Source: Massilia rubra (GTDB lineage Bacteria; Pseudomonadota; Gammaproteobacteria; Burkholderiales; Burkholderiaceae_D). From it: a DNA stretch of 64,000 nucleotides. Below, one piece after another: positions 52,507 to 64,000 of the stretch (the first letter of the stretch is position 1; the number at the start of each line of letters is the position of its first letter). Location: NCBI RefSeq assembly GCF_011682065.1, contig NZ_VUYU01000017.1:62001-126000 (forward strand), read 5' to 3'. A model generated the notes under the pieces. The model was given only the letters and a program-made list of their open reading frames with translations. It had not been told where the DNA came from and made no database searches. The position numbers and the translations under genes were made by a program.

Positions 52507-54135
52507 ATGACACATTCGACGGCATCGGCATTGAGCGCTTCGGCCTACCAGGACGGCTTTGCGCGCGAACACCTGCCGCCGCCGGGCCAATGGCCCGCCT
52601 TCCTGTTCGACCTCCCCGAACTGCAGTACCCATCGCAGCTGAACTGCGCCGCCGAACTGCTCGACGCGGCCGTGGAGCGCGGCGCGGGCGAGCGCATCGC
52701 CATCGTCGGCGAGCACGAAAGCTGGACCTACGCGCAACTGCAGCGCCGGGTCGACCGCATCGCCTACGTGCTGCGCGCCGACCTGGGACTGGTCACCGGC
52801 AACCGCGTGCTGCTGCGCGGCGCGAACAACCCGATGATGGCGGCCTGCCTGCTGGCCGTGCTCAAGGCCGGCCTGATCGCCGTGCCCACCATGCCGCTGC
52901 TGCGCGCGCGCGAACTGACCGCCATCGTCGACAAGGCCAATGTGGACGCGGTGCTGTGCTCCGCCACCTTGCGCGGCGAGATCGACGCCGTTTCCGCCTT
53001 GCCGCGCCATGTGGTGACGTTCAACGACCCCGATAACCCGGCCTCCATCGAGGCCATGATGGCGCGGCACCCGGTGCCGTTCGCCGCGCACGCCAGCGCC
53101 GCCGACGATGTATGCCTGATCAGTTTTACCTCGGGCACGACCGGCATCCCGAAGGGCACGATGCACTTCCACCGCGACGTGCTGGCCATTTGCGACTGCT
53201 TCCCGCGCCATACCTTGCAAGCGCGCGAGGACGATATTTTCATCGGCACGCCGCCGCTGGCGTTCACCTTCGGCCTGGGCGGGCTGTTGCTGTTCCCGAT
53301 GCGCGTTGGCGCGGCCGGCGTGCTGCTCGAAAAGCTCACGCCCGACACGCTGCTGGCCGCCATCGACAAATACCGCGCCACGGTGTGCTTTACCGCGCCG
53401 ACCTTTTACCGCCAGATGGCGCCGCTGGCCGCCAATTACGATTTGTCGAGCCTGACCCGGACCGTGTCGGCCGGCGAAGCGCTGCCGCTGGCCACGCGCG
53501 ACGCGTGGCAGGCGGCGACCGGGCTGCGCATGATCGACGGTATCGGCGCGACCGAACTGCTGCACATCTTCATTTCGGCTGCGGGCGACGCGATCCGGCC
53601 AGGTGCGACCGGTAAACCAGTGCCGGGCTACCAGGCCTGCATTCTCGATGCGAGCGGCCGGCAGGTGGGGCCGGGCGTGATCGGCCGGCTGGCGGTAAAA
53701 GGCCCGACCGGCTGCCGCTACCTGGCCGACGAACGCCAGAACGATTATGTGAGCGATGGCTGGAACCTCACCGGCGACGCCTACGAGATGGACGCCGACG
53801 GCTACTTCTACTACCGCTCGCGCACCGACGACATGATCATCTCGGCCGGCTACAACATCGCCGGCGCCGAAGTCGAAGACGCCCTGCTGCGCCATGAAGC
53901 GGTGGCCGAATGCGGCGTGGTCGGGCGCCCTTGCGAGGAACGCGGGCAGGTGGTGGAGGCGCATGTGGTGCTCAAACCCGGCTTCGATCCGAGCGAAGCC
54001 CTGGCTACCCAATTACAGGATTTCGTCAAGCTGCAGATCGCCCCGTATAAATATCCCCGTTCGCTCAGGTTCATCGACAAATTGCCGCGTACCGAAACCG
54101 GCAAGCTGCAGCGCTTTAAGCTGCGCGTCGCCTAG
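52507..54135 (+). CDS. Aromatic acid-CoA ligase (2-aminobenzoate-CoA ligase-like)
   Basis: This 542-residue ATP-dependent ligase is in the ANL superfamily. The AMP-binding P-loop is [21 protein letters not shown] (about residues 203-222), then [41 protein letters not shown] and [11 protein letters not shown], with the hinge [19 protein letters not shown] and the catalytic Lys in [10 protein letters not shown]. The benzoate-CoA/2-aminobenzoate-CoA ligase subgroup is suggested by these motifs and by its neighbours. It is the first gene of the aromatic cluster. Confidence 0.85.
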   Translation: MTHSTASALSASAYQDGFAREHLPPPGQWPAFLFDLPELQYPSQLNCAAELLDAAVERGAGERIAIVGEHESWTYAQLQRRVDRIAYVLRADLGLVTGNRVLLRGANNPMMAACLLAVLKAGLIAVPTMPLLRARELTAIVDKANVDAVLCSATLRGEIDAVSALPRHVVTFNDPDNPASIEAMMARHPVPFAAHASAADDVCLISFTSGTTGIPKGTMHFHRDVLAICDCFPRHTLQAREDDIFIGTPPLAFTFGLGGLLLFPMRVGAAGVLLEKLTPDTLLAAIDKYRATVCFTAPTFYRQMAPLAANYDLSSLTRTVSAGEALPLATRDAWQAATGLRMIDGIGATELLHIFISAAGDAIRPGATGKPVPGYQACILDASGRQVGPGVIGRLAVKGPTGCRYLADERQNDYVSDGWNLTGDAYEMDADGYFYYRSRTDDMIISAGYNIAGAEVEDALLRHEAVAECGVVGRPCEERGQVVEAHVVLKPGFDPSEALATQLQDFVKLQIAPYKYPRSLRFIDKLPRTETGKLQRFKLRVA

Positions 54136-54147
54136 CGCGTCGCCTAG
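54124..54147 (+). repeat. Tandem duplication of 12 bases around the ligase stop codon
   Basis: CGCGTCGCCTAG occurs twice in a row, so the ligase gene ends in one stop and a second in-frame stop follows four codons later. It has no evident function. Confidence 0.85.
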
Positions 54148-54175
54148 CGCGCTATCTAAACACAAGACCAAGCCC

Positions 54176-56547
<2,372 letters not shown>

Positions 56548-56548
<1 letters not shown>

Positions 56549-57039
56549 TGGACGAGATCACTCAAGACAACAGCGGTGCTGGGCTGGACCTGGCCAGCCG
56601 CCTGACGCAAGACCATCACCAGTCGCTCAAACTGTGGCTGCGCATGCTCTCGTGCACGGTGCGCATCGAAAACGAAATCCGCAGCCGCCTGCGCACGACC
56701 TTCGACATCACCCTGCCGCGCTTCGACTTGATGGCGCAGCTGGAGCGCCATCCGGACGGGCTGCGCATGGGCGAGCTGTCCAAGCGCATGATGGTCACCG
56801 GCGGGAACATCACCGGCATCACCGACCAGCTGGAACAGGAAGCGCTGGTGGTGCGCGTGCCCGACCCGAAAGACCGGCGCGCCTACAGCGTCAAACTCAC
56901 GCGCGAAGGGCACATCGCCTTCGCCAGGATGGCGGTGGTGCACGAGGAGTGGATCGCCGACCTGCTCAAGGATATATCGCCCGACGATAAAGGGCGGCTC
57001 ATCGCGCTGCTCTCGCAAATGAAACAGCATCTTCAATAA
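56548..57039 (+). CDS. MarR-family transcriptional regulator of the aromatic cluster
   Basis: This 163-residue winged-helix protein starts at the ATG overlapping the monooxygenase stop (TGATG). The DNA-binding core reads [60 protein letters not shown] in adjoining parts (wing DPKDRRAY). Location inside the operon suggests autoregulation by a CoA thioester or aromatic acid ligand. Confidence 0.9.
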
Positions 57040-57047
57040 GGAATACC

Positions 57048-57902
57048 ATGCGTTACCTTCCAGGCCAGGCACAGCAACTGCCCGGCAACCGCAGCGCGCT
57101 GGCGTCGTACCAGGCCAGTCATTTCCGTTTCGAGGTCGAGGGCGCGGTGGCGACCCTGACCCTGAACCGCCCGGAGCGCAAGAATCCGCTCACCTTCGAC
57201 TCCTACGCCGAGCTGCGCGACCTGTTTCGCGCGCTGGCGTATGCCGACGATGTGAAGGCGGTGGTCATCACCGGGGCGGGCGAGAATTTTTGTTCGGGCG
57301 GCGATGTGCACGATATCATCGGGCCGTTGACGCAGCTCGACATGCCCGGCCTGTTGGCGTTCACGCGCATGACGGGGGACCTGGTCAAGGCGATGCGCGC
57401 CTGCCCGCAGCCGGTGATCAGCGCGGTCGATGGCATCTGCGCCGGCGCCGGCGCGATCCTGGCGCTGTCGTCCGACCTGCGGCTGGGGACTGCGCGCAGC
57501 AAGACGGCGTTTTTGTTCACGCGGGTCGGCCTGGCCGGCTGCGACATGGGCGCCTGCGCGCTGCTGCCGCGCGTGATCGGGCAGGGCCGCGCCGCCGAAC
57601 TGCTGTATACGGGGCGCTCGATGTCGGGCATCGAGGCCGAACGCTGGGGCTTTTTCAACAGCGTCAGCGAGCCCGAAACGCTGCTGGCCGACGCGCAGGC
57701 GCTGGCCGCGTCGCTCGCTACCGGGCCGACCTTCGCGCATGGCATGACCAAGAAAATGCTGCAACAGGAGTGGAACATGGGCGTGGACGAAGCCATCGAG
57801 GCGGAAGCGCAGGCCCAGGCCATCTGCATGGCGACCAACGACTTTCATCGCGCCTATCACGCTTTCGTGGCCAAACAGCGGCCTGTGTTCGAGGGAGATT
57901 GA
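57048..57902 (+). CDS. Enoyl-CoA hydratase/isomerase-family protein
   Basis: This 284-residue crotonase-fold enzyme carries the oxyanion-hole segments [14 protein letters not shown] and [20 protein letters not shown], then [31 protein letters not shown]. The Glu usually used by hydratases at the GLAGCDMG position is replaced (Cys/Asp-Met), so ring isomerisation or hydrolysis is as likely as hydration. It sits eight bases after the MarR gene. Confidence 0.85.
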   Translation: MRYLPGQAQQLPGNRSALASYQASHFRFEVEGAVATLTLNRPERKNPLTFDSYAELRDLFRALAYADDVKAVVITGAGENFCSGGDVHDIIGPLTQLDMPGLLAFTRMTGDLVKAMRACPQPVISAVDGICAGAGAILALSSDLRLGTARSKTAFLFTRVGLAGCDMGACALLPRVIGQGRAAELLYTGRSMSGIEAERWGFFNSVSEPETLLADAQALAASLATGPTFAHGMTKKMLQQEWNMGVDEAIEAEAQAQAICMATNDFHRAYHAFVAKQRPVFEGD

Positions 57903-57903
57903 G

Positions 57904-59061
57904 ATGGCTGACAAAACCTACCTGGACTGGCCGTTTTTCGAACCCGCGCACGGCGCGCTGGAGCAGGCGCTCGATGCCTGGGCCGGCGCCAACATCAATG
58001 CCACCCACGGACGCGATGTCGACGGCGTTTGCCGCACGCTGGTGCGCCAGTTGGGCGATGGCGGCTGGCTCGATCACGCGGTGGGCGCGATCGACACGCG
58101 CGCCATTTGCCTGATCCGCGAAACGCTGGCCCGCCACGATGGCCTGGCCGACTTTGCGTTCGCCATGCAGGGCCTGGGATCGGGCGCGATTTCGCTGTTC
58201 GGCAGTGTCGCCAACAAGGAGCGCTACCTGCCGCGCGTGGCGCGGGGCGAGGCGATTGCGGCCTTTGCGCTGTCGGAGCCGCAGGCCGGCTCGGACGTGG
58301 CGGCGCTGCAGTGCGCGGCCGTGCCGGACGGCGACGGGTATGTCTTGACTGGCGAGAAGACCTGGATTTCGAATGGCGGCATCGCCGACTTTTACGTGGT
58401 GTTTGCGCGCACCGGCGAGGCGCCCGGCGCGCGCGGCATCAGCGCGTTTATCGTCGATGCCGATACGCCGGGCTTGTCGGTGGCCGAACGGATCGAGGTG
58501 ATCGCCCCGCATCCGCTGGCGCGCTTGCGCTTCGATGGCTGCCGCGTACCTGGCACGCAGCGCCTGGGCGAAGCGGGGCAGGGCTTCAAGGTGGCGATGG
58601 CGACGCTCGATGTGTTCCGCACCTCGGTCGCGGCGGCGGCGCTGGGCTTTGCGCGGCGCGCGTTCGACGAGGCGATCGCGCATGCCAGCACGCGCAAGAT
58701 GTTCGGGCAAACGCTGGCCGACTTCCAGCTCACGCAGGCCAAGCTGGCCGAGATGGCGACCGGGATCGACGCGGCGGCGCTGCTGACGTACCGGGCGGCG
58801 TGGCAGCGCGACCAGGGCCGCAAGGTCACCAAGGAGGCGGCGATGGCCAAGATGACGGCCACCGAAACGGCGCAGAAAGTCATCGACGCGGCGCTGCAGA
58901 TGTTCGGCGGGATGGGCGTGGTCAGCGAACATCCGGTGGAGCGGCTGTACCGCGAAATCCGGGCGCTGCGCATTTACGAGGGCGCCACCGAAGTGCAGCA
59001 GTTGATCATTGCGCGCGAGCTGCTGCGCGAAGCGGCGCCGGCGCTGGAAGGGAAGGCATAG
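57904..59061 (+). CDS. Acyl-CoA dehydrogenase-family protein
   Basis: This 385-residue flavoprotein shows [58 protein letters not shown] and [42 protein letters not shown] in pieces; the IYEGATEVQ Glu is the usual catalytic base position. It starts one base after the hydratase stop. Likely oxidises or reduces the ring or a ring-derived CoA ester in the pathway. Confidence 0.9.
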   Translation: MADKTYLDWPFFEPAHGALEQALDAWAGANINATHGRDVDGVCRTLVRQLGDGGWLDHAVGAIDTRAICLIRETLARHDGLADFAFAMQGLGSGAISLFGSVANKERYLPRVARGEAIAAFALSEPQAGSDVAALQCAAVPDGDGYVLTGEKTWISNGGIADFYVVFARTGEAPGARGISAFIVDADTPGLSVAERIEVIAPHPLARLRFDGCRVPGTQRLGEAGQGFKVAMATLDVFRTSVAAAALGFARRAFDEAIAHASTRKMFGQTLADFQLTQAKLAEMATGIDAAALLTYRAAWQRDQGRKVTKEAAMAKMTATETAQKVIDAALQMFGGMGVVSEHPVERLYREIRALRIYEGATEVQQLIIARELLREAAPALEGKA

Positions 59062-59062
59062 C

Positions 59063-59455
59063 ATGGAATTTCTTCAACCGCCGGGCTGGGCGCGCGCGCG
59101 CGGCTATTCGAACGGGGTGGCGGCCAGCGGACGCACGGTGTGCGTGAGCGGCATGATCGGCTGGGACGGGCAGGGCGTATTTCACACGGATGACTTCGCC
59201 GGACAGGTCAGGCAAGCGCTGCAGAATGTGGTCGACGTGCTGGCCGAGGCCGGCGCGCGGCCGGAGCATATCGTACGCATGACGTGGTACGTGCTCGATA
59301 AGCATGAATATCTGGGTGCGCACAAGGAAGTCGGGGCGGCGTATCGCGAGGTGATCGGCAGGCATTTTCCGGCCATGACGGCGGTGCAGGTGGCCGGCTT
59401 GATCGAGGACCGGGCGCGCGTGGAAATCGAGGTCACGGCGATCGTGCCGGCCTGA
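59063..59455 (+). CDS. RidA-family (YjgF/YER057c) imine/enamine deaminase-like protein
   Basis: This 130-residue protein follows the dehydrogenase by one base. The RidA fold shows in YSNGVAASGRTVCVSGMIG, GQVRQALQNVVDVLAEAGARPEHIVRMTWYVLD and FPAMTAVQVAGLIEDRARVEIEVTAIV. The key Arg of RidA (near residue 105 in the parent enzyme) aligns with the DRARVEIE region, not exactly placed. In this pathway an enamine product of the reductase could be hydrolysed by it; this is inference from context. Confidence 0.85.
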   Translation: MEFLQPPGWARARGYSNGVAASGRTVCVSGMIGWDGQGVFHTDDFAGQVRQALQNVVDVLAEAGARPEHIVRMTWYVLDKHEYLGAHKEVGAAYREVIGRHFPAMTAVQVAGLIEDRARVEIEVTAIVPA

Positions 59456-59569
59456 GCCCGGTAGCGCGGCGCATGCCGCGCATGCAGCAACGGCAGGCGG
59501 ATAGACCGCGCATCCGACGCCAATCGTGCGTCCGTTGCGGGTGTATGCGGGACGCCGTATGATGGCTGC

Positions 59570-59881
59570 ATGGACCCGCATCCGACACCGTTCGAACGAT
59601 GTAGCTGTTGCTGTTCGGCGCCCAAGGCCGACCAGGATCAATCGCGTTTCGACCCGGTGGGGATCGTGATGAAAGGGCTGACGGTCATACTTATCATCGT
59701 GTTTATCGGGATAATGCTTTTAGGTAATATGTGCCTCGATCAACAGAAAAAGCTTGCCGAAGAGCTTGCCGAAGCGCGGAGTCAATTGGCCAACGAGCGT
59801 GTGGCGCATCAACAACTACGACAGCAACTACAGCAACGACAACAACCGTTACCTGCTACTTTGCCGCCCGCGCAGCGCTGA
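59570..59881 (+). CDS. Small membrane protein with a Gln-rich coiled coil
   Basis: This 103-residue ORF has N-terminal Cys cluster CSCCCSAPK, one membrane helix (VGIVMKGLTVILIIVFIGIMLLG), then a coiled coil rich in Gln (LAEELAEARSQLANERVAHQQLRQQLQQRQQ). No family is recognised. The start codon is not strongly supported; coding status rests on the clean hydrophobic/coiled-coil pattern. Confidence 0.5.
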   Translation: MDPHPTPFERCSCCCSAPKADQDQSRFDPVGIVMKGLTVILIIVFIGIMLLGNMCLDQQKKLAEELAEARSQLANERVAHQQLRQQLQQRQQPLPATLPPAQR

Positions 59882-60022
59882 GCTTCCTGTTTTTTGAATT
59901 GGTTCCCCTCGTTCTTCCCTTGTCTGATTCACGACAAAGCGCCTCTGAAAAGCGTCATGACGGCAATCGCACGCGCCTACACTTGATGGCGCGGCGTGTG
60001 CCGTAACAGCCGGGGAAGGTAG

Positions 60023-60877
60023 ATGACAATGAATGCCGTGCCAAGCGGGCCATCGAAGCCTGACAACAAACGTGCGCCCGGTGCGGGCGGTGGCGGACCG
60101 CCGTACGATGGCGGCACCGAACGCCGCCTCACCGCGCTGGAAACGCGTTTCGATACCATTTTGCCGACGTTGGCGACCAAGGCCGACATGGGCGAGCTGC
60201 GCCTGGATCTGGAAAAGATGCGATCCGAGCTGGTTGAGAAAATAGGCGGTTCGAGCACCGAGCTGCGTGGAGAAACCAGTGCGTTGGGCACCGAATTGCG
60301 TGGAGAAATCAGCGCGTTGGGCACCGGGCTGCATGAAAGAATCAGCGGGCTGGGTACTGAATTGCGTGCGGAAACCAGCGCATTGGGCACTGGGCTGCAT
60401 GAAAGAATCAGCGGGCTGGGTACTGAATTGCGTGGAGAAACCAGCGCGTTGGGCACCGGACTGCATGAAAGAATCAACGGACTGCATGAAAAAATCAACG
60501 TGCTGGGCACTGAATTGCGTGGGGAAACCAGCGCGTTGGGCACCGGGTTGCGTGGAGAAACCAGCGCATTGGGTACAGGGTTGCGCAAGGAAATCAGTGA
60601 ATTGGGTTCGAGTCTGCGCGCAGAAATGAAGGAGCTGGGCAAGGAAGTGCACCGTAGCTTGATGAGGGCAATGATGTGGTTTGTGGGGTTTACCGCCACC
60701 GCGATGCTTGGCGTTGCCGGGGCCTTTTATCACCTGAATAGTCAAGTTGGCAGTCTCGCTGCGCGCCTGCCTCCCGCCTCTTCTGTAGCGCCTGTGCCGG
60801 GGCAACCCGCAGCATCGCCCGCAGCCCCGGCGTCTCGTGCACCGTCCCTGTCGTGGGAAGCACCGGGACCCAGTTGA
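60023..60877 (+). CDS. Membrane-anchored protein with an 11-residue-repeat coiled coil
   Basis: This 284-residue protein has a Gly/Pro-rich N-terminus, a helix (RRLTALETRFDTILPTLATKADMGELRLDLEKM), then about eleven copies of an 11-residue repeat typified by LGTELRGETSA/LGTGLHERISG, with one seven-residue insert (LHEKINV), then a membrane helix near 213-235 (MMWFVGFTATAMLGVAGAFYHL) and a Pro/Ala-rich tail. The hendecad spacing suggests a right-handed coiled coil. It resembles DUF1640-type proteins of unknown function. SD GGAAGG precedes the start. Confidence 0.75.
   Translation: MTMNAVPSGPSKPDNKRAPGAGGGGPPYDGGTERRLTALETRFDTILPTLATKADMGELRLDLEKMRSELVEKIGGSSTELRGETSALGTELRGEISALGTGLHERISGLGTELRAETSALGTGLHERISGLGTELRGETSALGTGLHERINGLHEKINVLGTELRGETSALGTGLRGETSALGTGLRKEISELGSSLRAEMKELGKEVHRSLMRAMMWFVGFTATAMLGVAGAFYHLNSQVGSLAARLPPASSVAPVPGQPAASPAAPASRAPSLSWEAPGPS
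60253..60645 (+). repeat. 33-bp tandem repeats encoding the 11-residue coiled-coil unit
   Basis: About eleven copies of a 33-base unit alternating two types (TGCGTGGAGAAACCAGCGCG and TGCATGAAAGAATCAGCGGG). Codons are conserved enough that copies were likely multiplied recently and could still expand or contract in frame. Confidence 0.85.
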
Positions 60878-61300
60878 ACAATGGTATGACTCGGCCGCTC
60901 CTGCTCGCCCCGGAGCCGCTGGCCAGCGCACTTGGCGGCTGGCTGTGCTGGCGCGCCGGCCGTCGGGCTGTTTTTGCTGGCGATGGCGCTGCTGTTGTTG
61001 GACACGCCGAAGGTGGTGTTGGCGGGCGGCATCGCAGCCAGGCTCGAAGTGGCTTGACTTGGTGGGCGCGGCGATGTTGCTGCCGGTGATCCTGGCCGGC
61101 ACGGTGCTGGTGTTCTGGCTGATCAGGGGGAAGGTCAGGGCGCGGAAGGGCGATCACGCGTGACTGCGCCGGGGCACCGGAGGCACCGGTGCTGGGGGTT
61201 TCTTTACCGAAATGTGCGACAACATTCATGCTGAGCTTGTAGGCTGCGGCTTTCGGGCGGCTTGCTACCAGCCGACCATCGCATTCGAAGGAGACCACAT
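60878..61300 (+). other. Region without an intact gene; possible broken membrane-protein gene
   Basis: One frame reads GLFLLAMALLLLDTPKVVLAGGIAARLE and then hits a stop; shifting one base gives SKWLDLVGAAMLLPVILAGTVLVFWLIRGKVRARKGDHA to a stop at 61163. Two hydrophobic segments in neighbouring frames suggest a frameshifted small membrane protein of about 90 residues. The 61164-61300 stretch holds the leader of the MscS gene; nothing else is visible. Confidence 0.45.
60885..61163 (+). pseudogene. Possible frameshifted small membrane protein
   Basis: See the region entry at 60878. The two hydrophobic pieces join near 61050 around CTCGAAGTGGCTTGAC. A single-base change would restore one frame. 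It might instead be a sequencing error or ordinary non-coding DNA. No family recognised. Confidence 0.35.
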
Positions 61301-62452
61301 TTGGATATGCGCACGTTTACCTCCCCGCTGGCCGGGATCGACCCCACCAACTGGCTGCTGGCGGCAGCCGTGGCCGTGGGCAGCTATGTCATCCTGCACG
61401 GCGCCGTAGTCCTGTTCCGCCGTCACTTGGCCAGGCTGAGCGAGCAGGGAAGGGCCGACCGGCCCGCCGCCGAATTGCTCAAGGCGACCCTGGCGCGCAC
61501 CAGCAAACTGGCGCTGATGGTCACCGCGCTGCTGTTGGGGCTGACCGTGCTCGACCTCGGCGCGCCGTGGGACGAGCGCGTACGCCACCTGTGGTTCATC
61601 GCCCTCGGCGCCCAGTTGGCGCTGTATCTGGACCGCGCGCTCAGCGTCGGCGCGCAGCGCTATTTCCGCAGCCGCGCCAGTGCGCCGGACGCGCCCGCCA
61701 CCGTGGCCAATACGCTCATGGTGTGGGTGCTGAAAACCGTGTTGTGGGTGGTGTTTTTACTGGCGGTGCTGTCGAACGTGGGCATCGATGTGTCGACCCT
61801 GGTGGCCAGCCTGGGCATCGGCGGCATTGCCGTCGCGCTGGCGGTGCAAAATGTGCTGGGCGACCTGTTCGCCTCGCTGTCGATCGCCGTCGACAAGCCG
61901 TTCGAAGTAGGCGATGCGATCAGCGTGGCCGGGTTCTCCGGCAATGTCGAACACGTGGGCCTGAAAACGACCCGCATCCGCTCCGACAGCGGCGAGCAGA
62001 TCGTGATCGCCAACGCCGAACTGCTGAAAAATACCTTGCGCAACTTCAAGCGCATGTCGACCCGGCGCGTGCAGTTTTCGCTGCGCGCCAATCCCTCGAC
62101 CACCCGGGCCCAGGCGGCCCAGGTGCCGGGCGTGCTGCGCGCCATCATCGAACGCCAGGAAGGCGTGCGCTACGACCGCGTACACCTGAAAAGCGTGACC
62201 CAGGAAGCGCTCGAGTTCGATGTGGTGTTCCATGTGCTCGATCCTTCCTACGGTCGCTACATGGATATCCAGCAAACCATTTTGCTGGCCGCGATGGAGG
62301 CTTTCGAGGAACTGGGCGTGTCCACGGTCGGCGCCTCGCGCCATGTGCTGATCGAACGGATGCCACGCCCCGACAACGGCAAGCCGGCCGCGCCCGCCAA
62401 GCCGGCGGCGGCGCTGCACAATATTGTGTCGACGCGCAAGCAGCCGTCCTGA
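61301..62452 (+). CDS. Mechanosensitive ion channel (MscS family)
   Basis: This 383-residue inner-membrane channel opens under membrane tension. The TTG at 61301 has AAGGAG seven bases upstream; an ATG at 61307 lacks the spacing. Several membrane helices occupy the N-terminal half. The pore-lining TM3 and following motif read GIGGIAVALAVQNVLGDLFASLSIAVDKPFEVGDAI, and the beta domain has GFSGNVEHVGLKTTRIRSDSGEQIVIANAEL. C-terminal alpha/beta cytoplasmic part and a Pro/Ala-rich tail follow. Confidence 0.9.
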   Translation: MDMRTFTSPLAGIDPTNWLLAAAVAVGSYVILHGAVVLFRRHLARLSEQGRADRPAAELLKATLARTSKLALMVTALLLGLTVLDLGAPWDERVRHLWFIALGAQLALYLDRALSVGAQRYFRSRASAPDAPATVANTLMVWVLKTVLWVVFLLAVLSNVGIDVSTLVASLGIGGIAVALAVQNVLGDLFASLSIAVDKPFEVGDAISVAGFSGNVEHVGLKTTRIRSDSGEQIVIANAELLKNTLRNFKRMSTRRVQFSLRANPSTTRAQAAQVPGVLRAIIERQEGVRYDRVHLKSVTQEALEFDVVFHVLDPSYGRYMDIQQTILLAAMEAFEELGVSTVGASRHVLIERMPRPDNGKPAAPAKPAAALHNIVSTRKQPS

Positions 62453-62529
62453 ATAGACTTTTGCTGCGGTAACGAAATGGCGTCGCATGGCGTTTCCGCG
62501 CACAATGTCTTGAAGGAGGAACGTTCCAT

Positions 62530-63465
62530 ATGGATACCGCAGTCAGATTTCCCACCACGCCCAAGGCAGTGAAGGCGCACGCGCTCAAGCTCTCGCCGCG
62601 CATGAATGTCGAGAAAGCCTTCCAGGCCATCATGCGCAATTGCCTCGACCAGATCGAAGCCAACGAAGCCGGGGTCATCAAGTACCACGATGTCGAGAGC
62701 CTGCACCAGATGCGGGTCGGCCTGCGCCGCCTGCGCTCGGCGCTCGGCATGTTCGATGAGGTGCTCAGCCTGCCCGTGGCGCTGCGCCAGGAGCTCGACT
62801 GGCTGGTGGCGCAACTGGGACCGGCGCGCGACTGGGATGTGTTGGCCGGCTCGACCTTGCCGGCGATTCGCGCCAGCGTCGATGCGCTGGCGCCGCTGGT
62901 GCCGGTGCAACTGGCCGCCGCCGGCAGGGCCAACGCGCTGCATGCCGTCGCTGCCGAAGCGGTCGCGTCCGAGCGCTACCAGGACCTGATTGGCCACCTG
63001 GAGCGCTGGCTGGACGAGCGCGGCTGGCGCGCCATGCAGTTGCCGGCGGACCGGGTGCGTCTCAAGATGCGCATCGCCGACTTTGCCAAAGCTATCCTCG
63101 AAAAGGACCAGCAACGCCTGCTCAAGCGCGGCCGCAAACTGAAGCATGCCGATCCCGAGGCGCGCCACCGGGTCCGTATCGCCGCCAAGAAAACCCGCTA
63201 CGCCGCCGAATTTTTCGCTTCGCTCTATCCGCGTAAAACCGTGCGCCCGTACGTCAGGGCGCTGGCCAGCTTGCAGGATGAACTGGGCTTGATGAACGAT
63301 GCCAGCGTGGCCGGCGGCTTGCTGGCGCAGTTAAGCGAGGCAGATGCCAGTCTCAGGGATGGCAGCGCATTTATACGCGGCTACCTGGCAGGGCGCGGCG
63401 GGCAGGGCGACGGCAAGTTGCGCAAGCTGTGGAAGCGTTTTGTCCCTTTGCGCGCGCCGGGCTGA
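62530..63465 (+). CDS. CHAD-domain protein
   Basis: This 311-residue helical protein has conserved His/Arg/Lys positions of the CHAD family: YHDVESLHQMRVGLRRLRSALGMFDE, LGPARDWDVL, and ARHRVRIAAKKTRYAAEFFASLYPR followed by LQDELGLMNDASVA. CHAD domains bind polyphosphate; the basic faces fit. Starts after GAAGGAGG. No polyphosphate kinase or CYTH gene is adjacent in the window. Confidence 0.88.
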   Translation: MDTAVRFPTTPKAVKAHALKLSPRMNVEKAFQAIMRNCLDQIEANEAGVIKYHDVESLHQMRVGLRRLRSALGMFDEVLSLPVALRQELDWLVAQLGPARDWDVLAGSTLPAIRASVDALAPLVPVQLAAAGRANALHAVAAEAVASERYQDLIGHLERWLDERGWRAMQLPADRVRLKMRIADFAKAILEKDQQRLLKRGRKLKHADPEARHRVRIAAKKTRYAAEFFASLYPRKTVRPYVRALASLQDELGLMNDASVAGGLLAQLSEADASLRDGSAFIRGYLAGRGGQGDGKLRKLWKRFVPLRAPG

Positions 63466-63780
63466 GGGGAAGCGGGCCTTCGCCCTGCACATGACAAGAC
63501 GGCGCACTGCCGCAGCGGCTACGTGGACAGGCGCTTGCCGGTACGCTCGCGCAGCGTGTTTTTTGAACGGCGTCGGAACCTGGTTGCATGGCTGGCCTGG
63601 GCCCGGCTTGCATGGTTTCAAGCGAGCCAGCGCGTCTGCCACCAGCGGCTATCTTGAGATACAATACATATTTCCAAAATGAAATATTGTTGGAAGTGTG
63701 GGTGTGCTTGCCCGCAATTTCCAGCGCCCTACATCCATTCGTTTGGCCGCGAGGCCATCGATGTTCTCCCGAAAGACGTC
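63466..63780 (+). other. Intergenic region before the last lipoprotein gene
   Basis: 315 bases with no gene I can support. An AT-rich patch at 63655-63690 (ATACAATACATATTTCC) may hold the promoter of the next gene. No terminator with a U-tract after the CHAD gene was found. Confidence 0.5.
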
Positions 63781-64000
63781 ATGCGCACATCCCTGATTTT
63801 CATCGTAACGGCTGCCTTCCTGGCCGGTTGCGCCTCCTCCGGTCCGGTTCAAACCGGCAAGGATACCTATATGATTGCCAAAACCAGTGGCGGCGGCATG
63901 TTCGTCTCGGGCGCCACGGTCAAGGCCGATCTGATACAGGAGGGTGTGGCTTTCTGCGCCAAAAACGGCAAAACGCTCGAACTGATCAGCGGCGAGGGCA
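63781..64000 (+). CDS. Lipoprotein, N-terminal part (cut by the window end)
   Basis: ATG 63781 begins MRTSLIFIVTAAFLAGC with the lipobox LAGC (Cys17), then ASSGPVQTGKDTYMIAKTSGGGMFVSGATVKADLIQEGVAFC as far as visible. The frame is still open at base 64000. The G-K-D-T-Y-x-I-x-K-T pattern is common in short betaproteobacterial lipoproteins of unknown function. Confidence 0.75.
   Translation, partial: MRTSLIFIVTAAFLAGCASSGPVQTGKDTYMIAKTSGGGMFVSGATVKADLIQEGVAFCAKNGKTLELISGEG

Overview
The window looks like chromosomal DNA of a GC-rich betaproteobacterium of the Oxalobacteraceae (Massilia/Duganella/Telluria-like). The order exbB-exbD-lpxK-trm112-kdsB-adk next to xseA and sodB is typical of Burkholderiales. 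PEP-CTERM proteins, a propeller-type hybrid sensor kinase and a 2-aminobenzoyl-CoA-type catabolic cluster fit the same group. This placement is by gene content only.

Layout: (1) 1-2737 holds the end of a TonB-dependent receptor overlapped by a BtuF-like binding protein (vitamin B12 uptake), then dsbA and a small membrane protein. (2) 2793-14577 holds an RstB-like kinase and an RstA-like regulator on the minus strand, separated by about 9.8 kb of plus-strand genes: four paralogous lipoproteins (three with Pro-Thr repeats) and two tandem copies of a MipA/OmpV-like barrel plus periplasmic protein pair. (3) 14679-16732 holds two uncharacterised genes and sodB. (4) 16847-23115 holds xseA, then about 1 kb without genes that carries a tandem array of DnaA-box repeats, then the exbBD-lpxK-trm112-kdsB-adk envelope operon. 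(5) 23450-28810 holds a K+-independent-type H+-pyrophosphatase, an Ig/NHL lipoprotein and two PEP-CTERM paralogues. (6) 28818-41336, minus strand, holds a CoA transferase and a tightly overlapping seven-gene operon: four paralogous large helical-repeat proteins, a PcfJ-like protein, a DUF1266 protein and a zinc-ribbon/Sel1-repeat protein. This is the best candidate for an undescribed system. (7) 41533-46669 holds a small secreted protein, an SDR behind a perfect palindromic operator, gamma-glutamyltransferase, a patatin and a response regulator. (8) 46666-52419 holds a giant hybrid kinase flanked by two paralogous response regulators. (9) 52507-59455 is a ligase / monooxygenase-reductase / MarR / hydratase / dehydrogenase / RidA cluster resembling the aerobic hybrid CoA route for 2-aminobenzoate. 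(10) 59570-64000 holds small coiled-coil membrane proteins, a possible broken membrane gene, an MscS channel, a CHAD protein and the start of a lipoprotein gene cut by the window end.

How the genes work together: region 2 and the exb/lpx/kds operon concern the envelope. The split two-component pair may sense envelope state, and the lipoprotein/MipA island lodged within it may be its target. Start codons were adjusted from Shine-Dalgarno position, overlaps and paralogue alignment. No tRNA, rRNA, CRISPR array or IS transposase was recognised.
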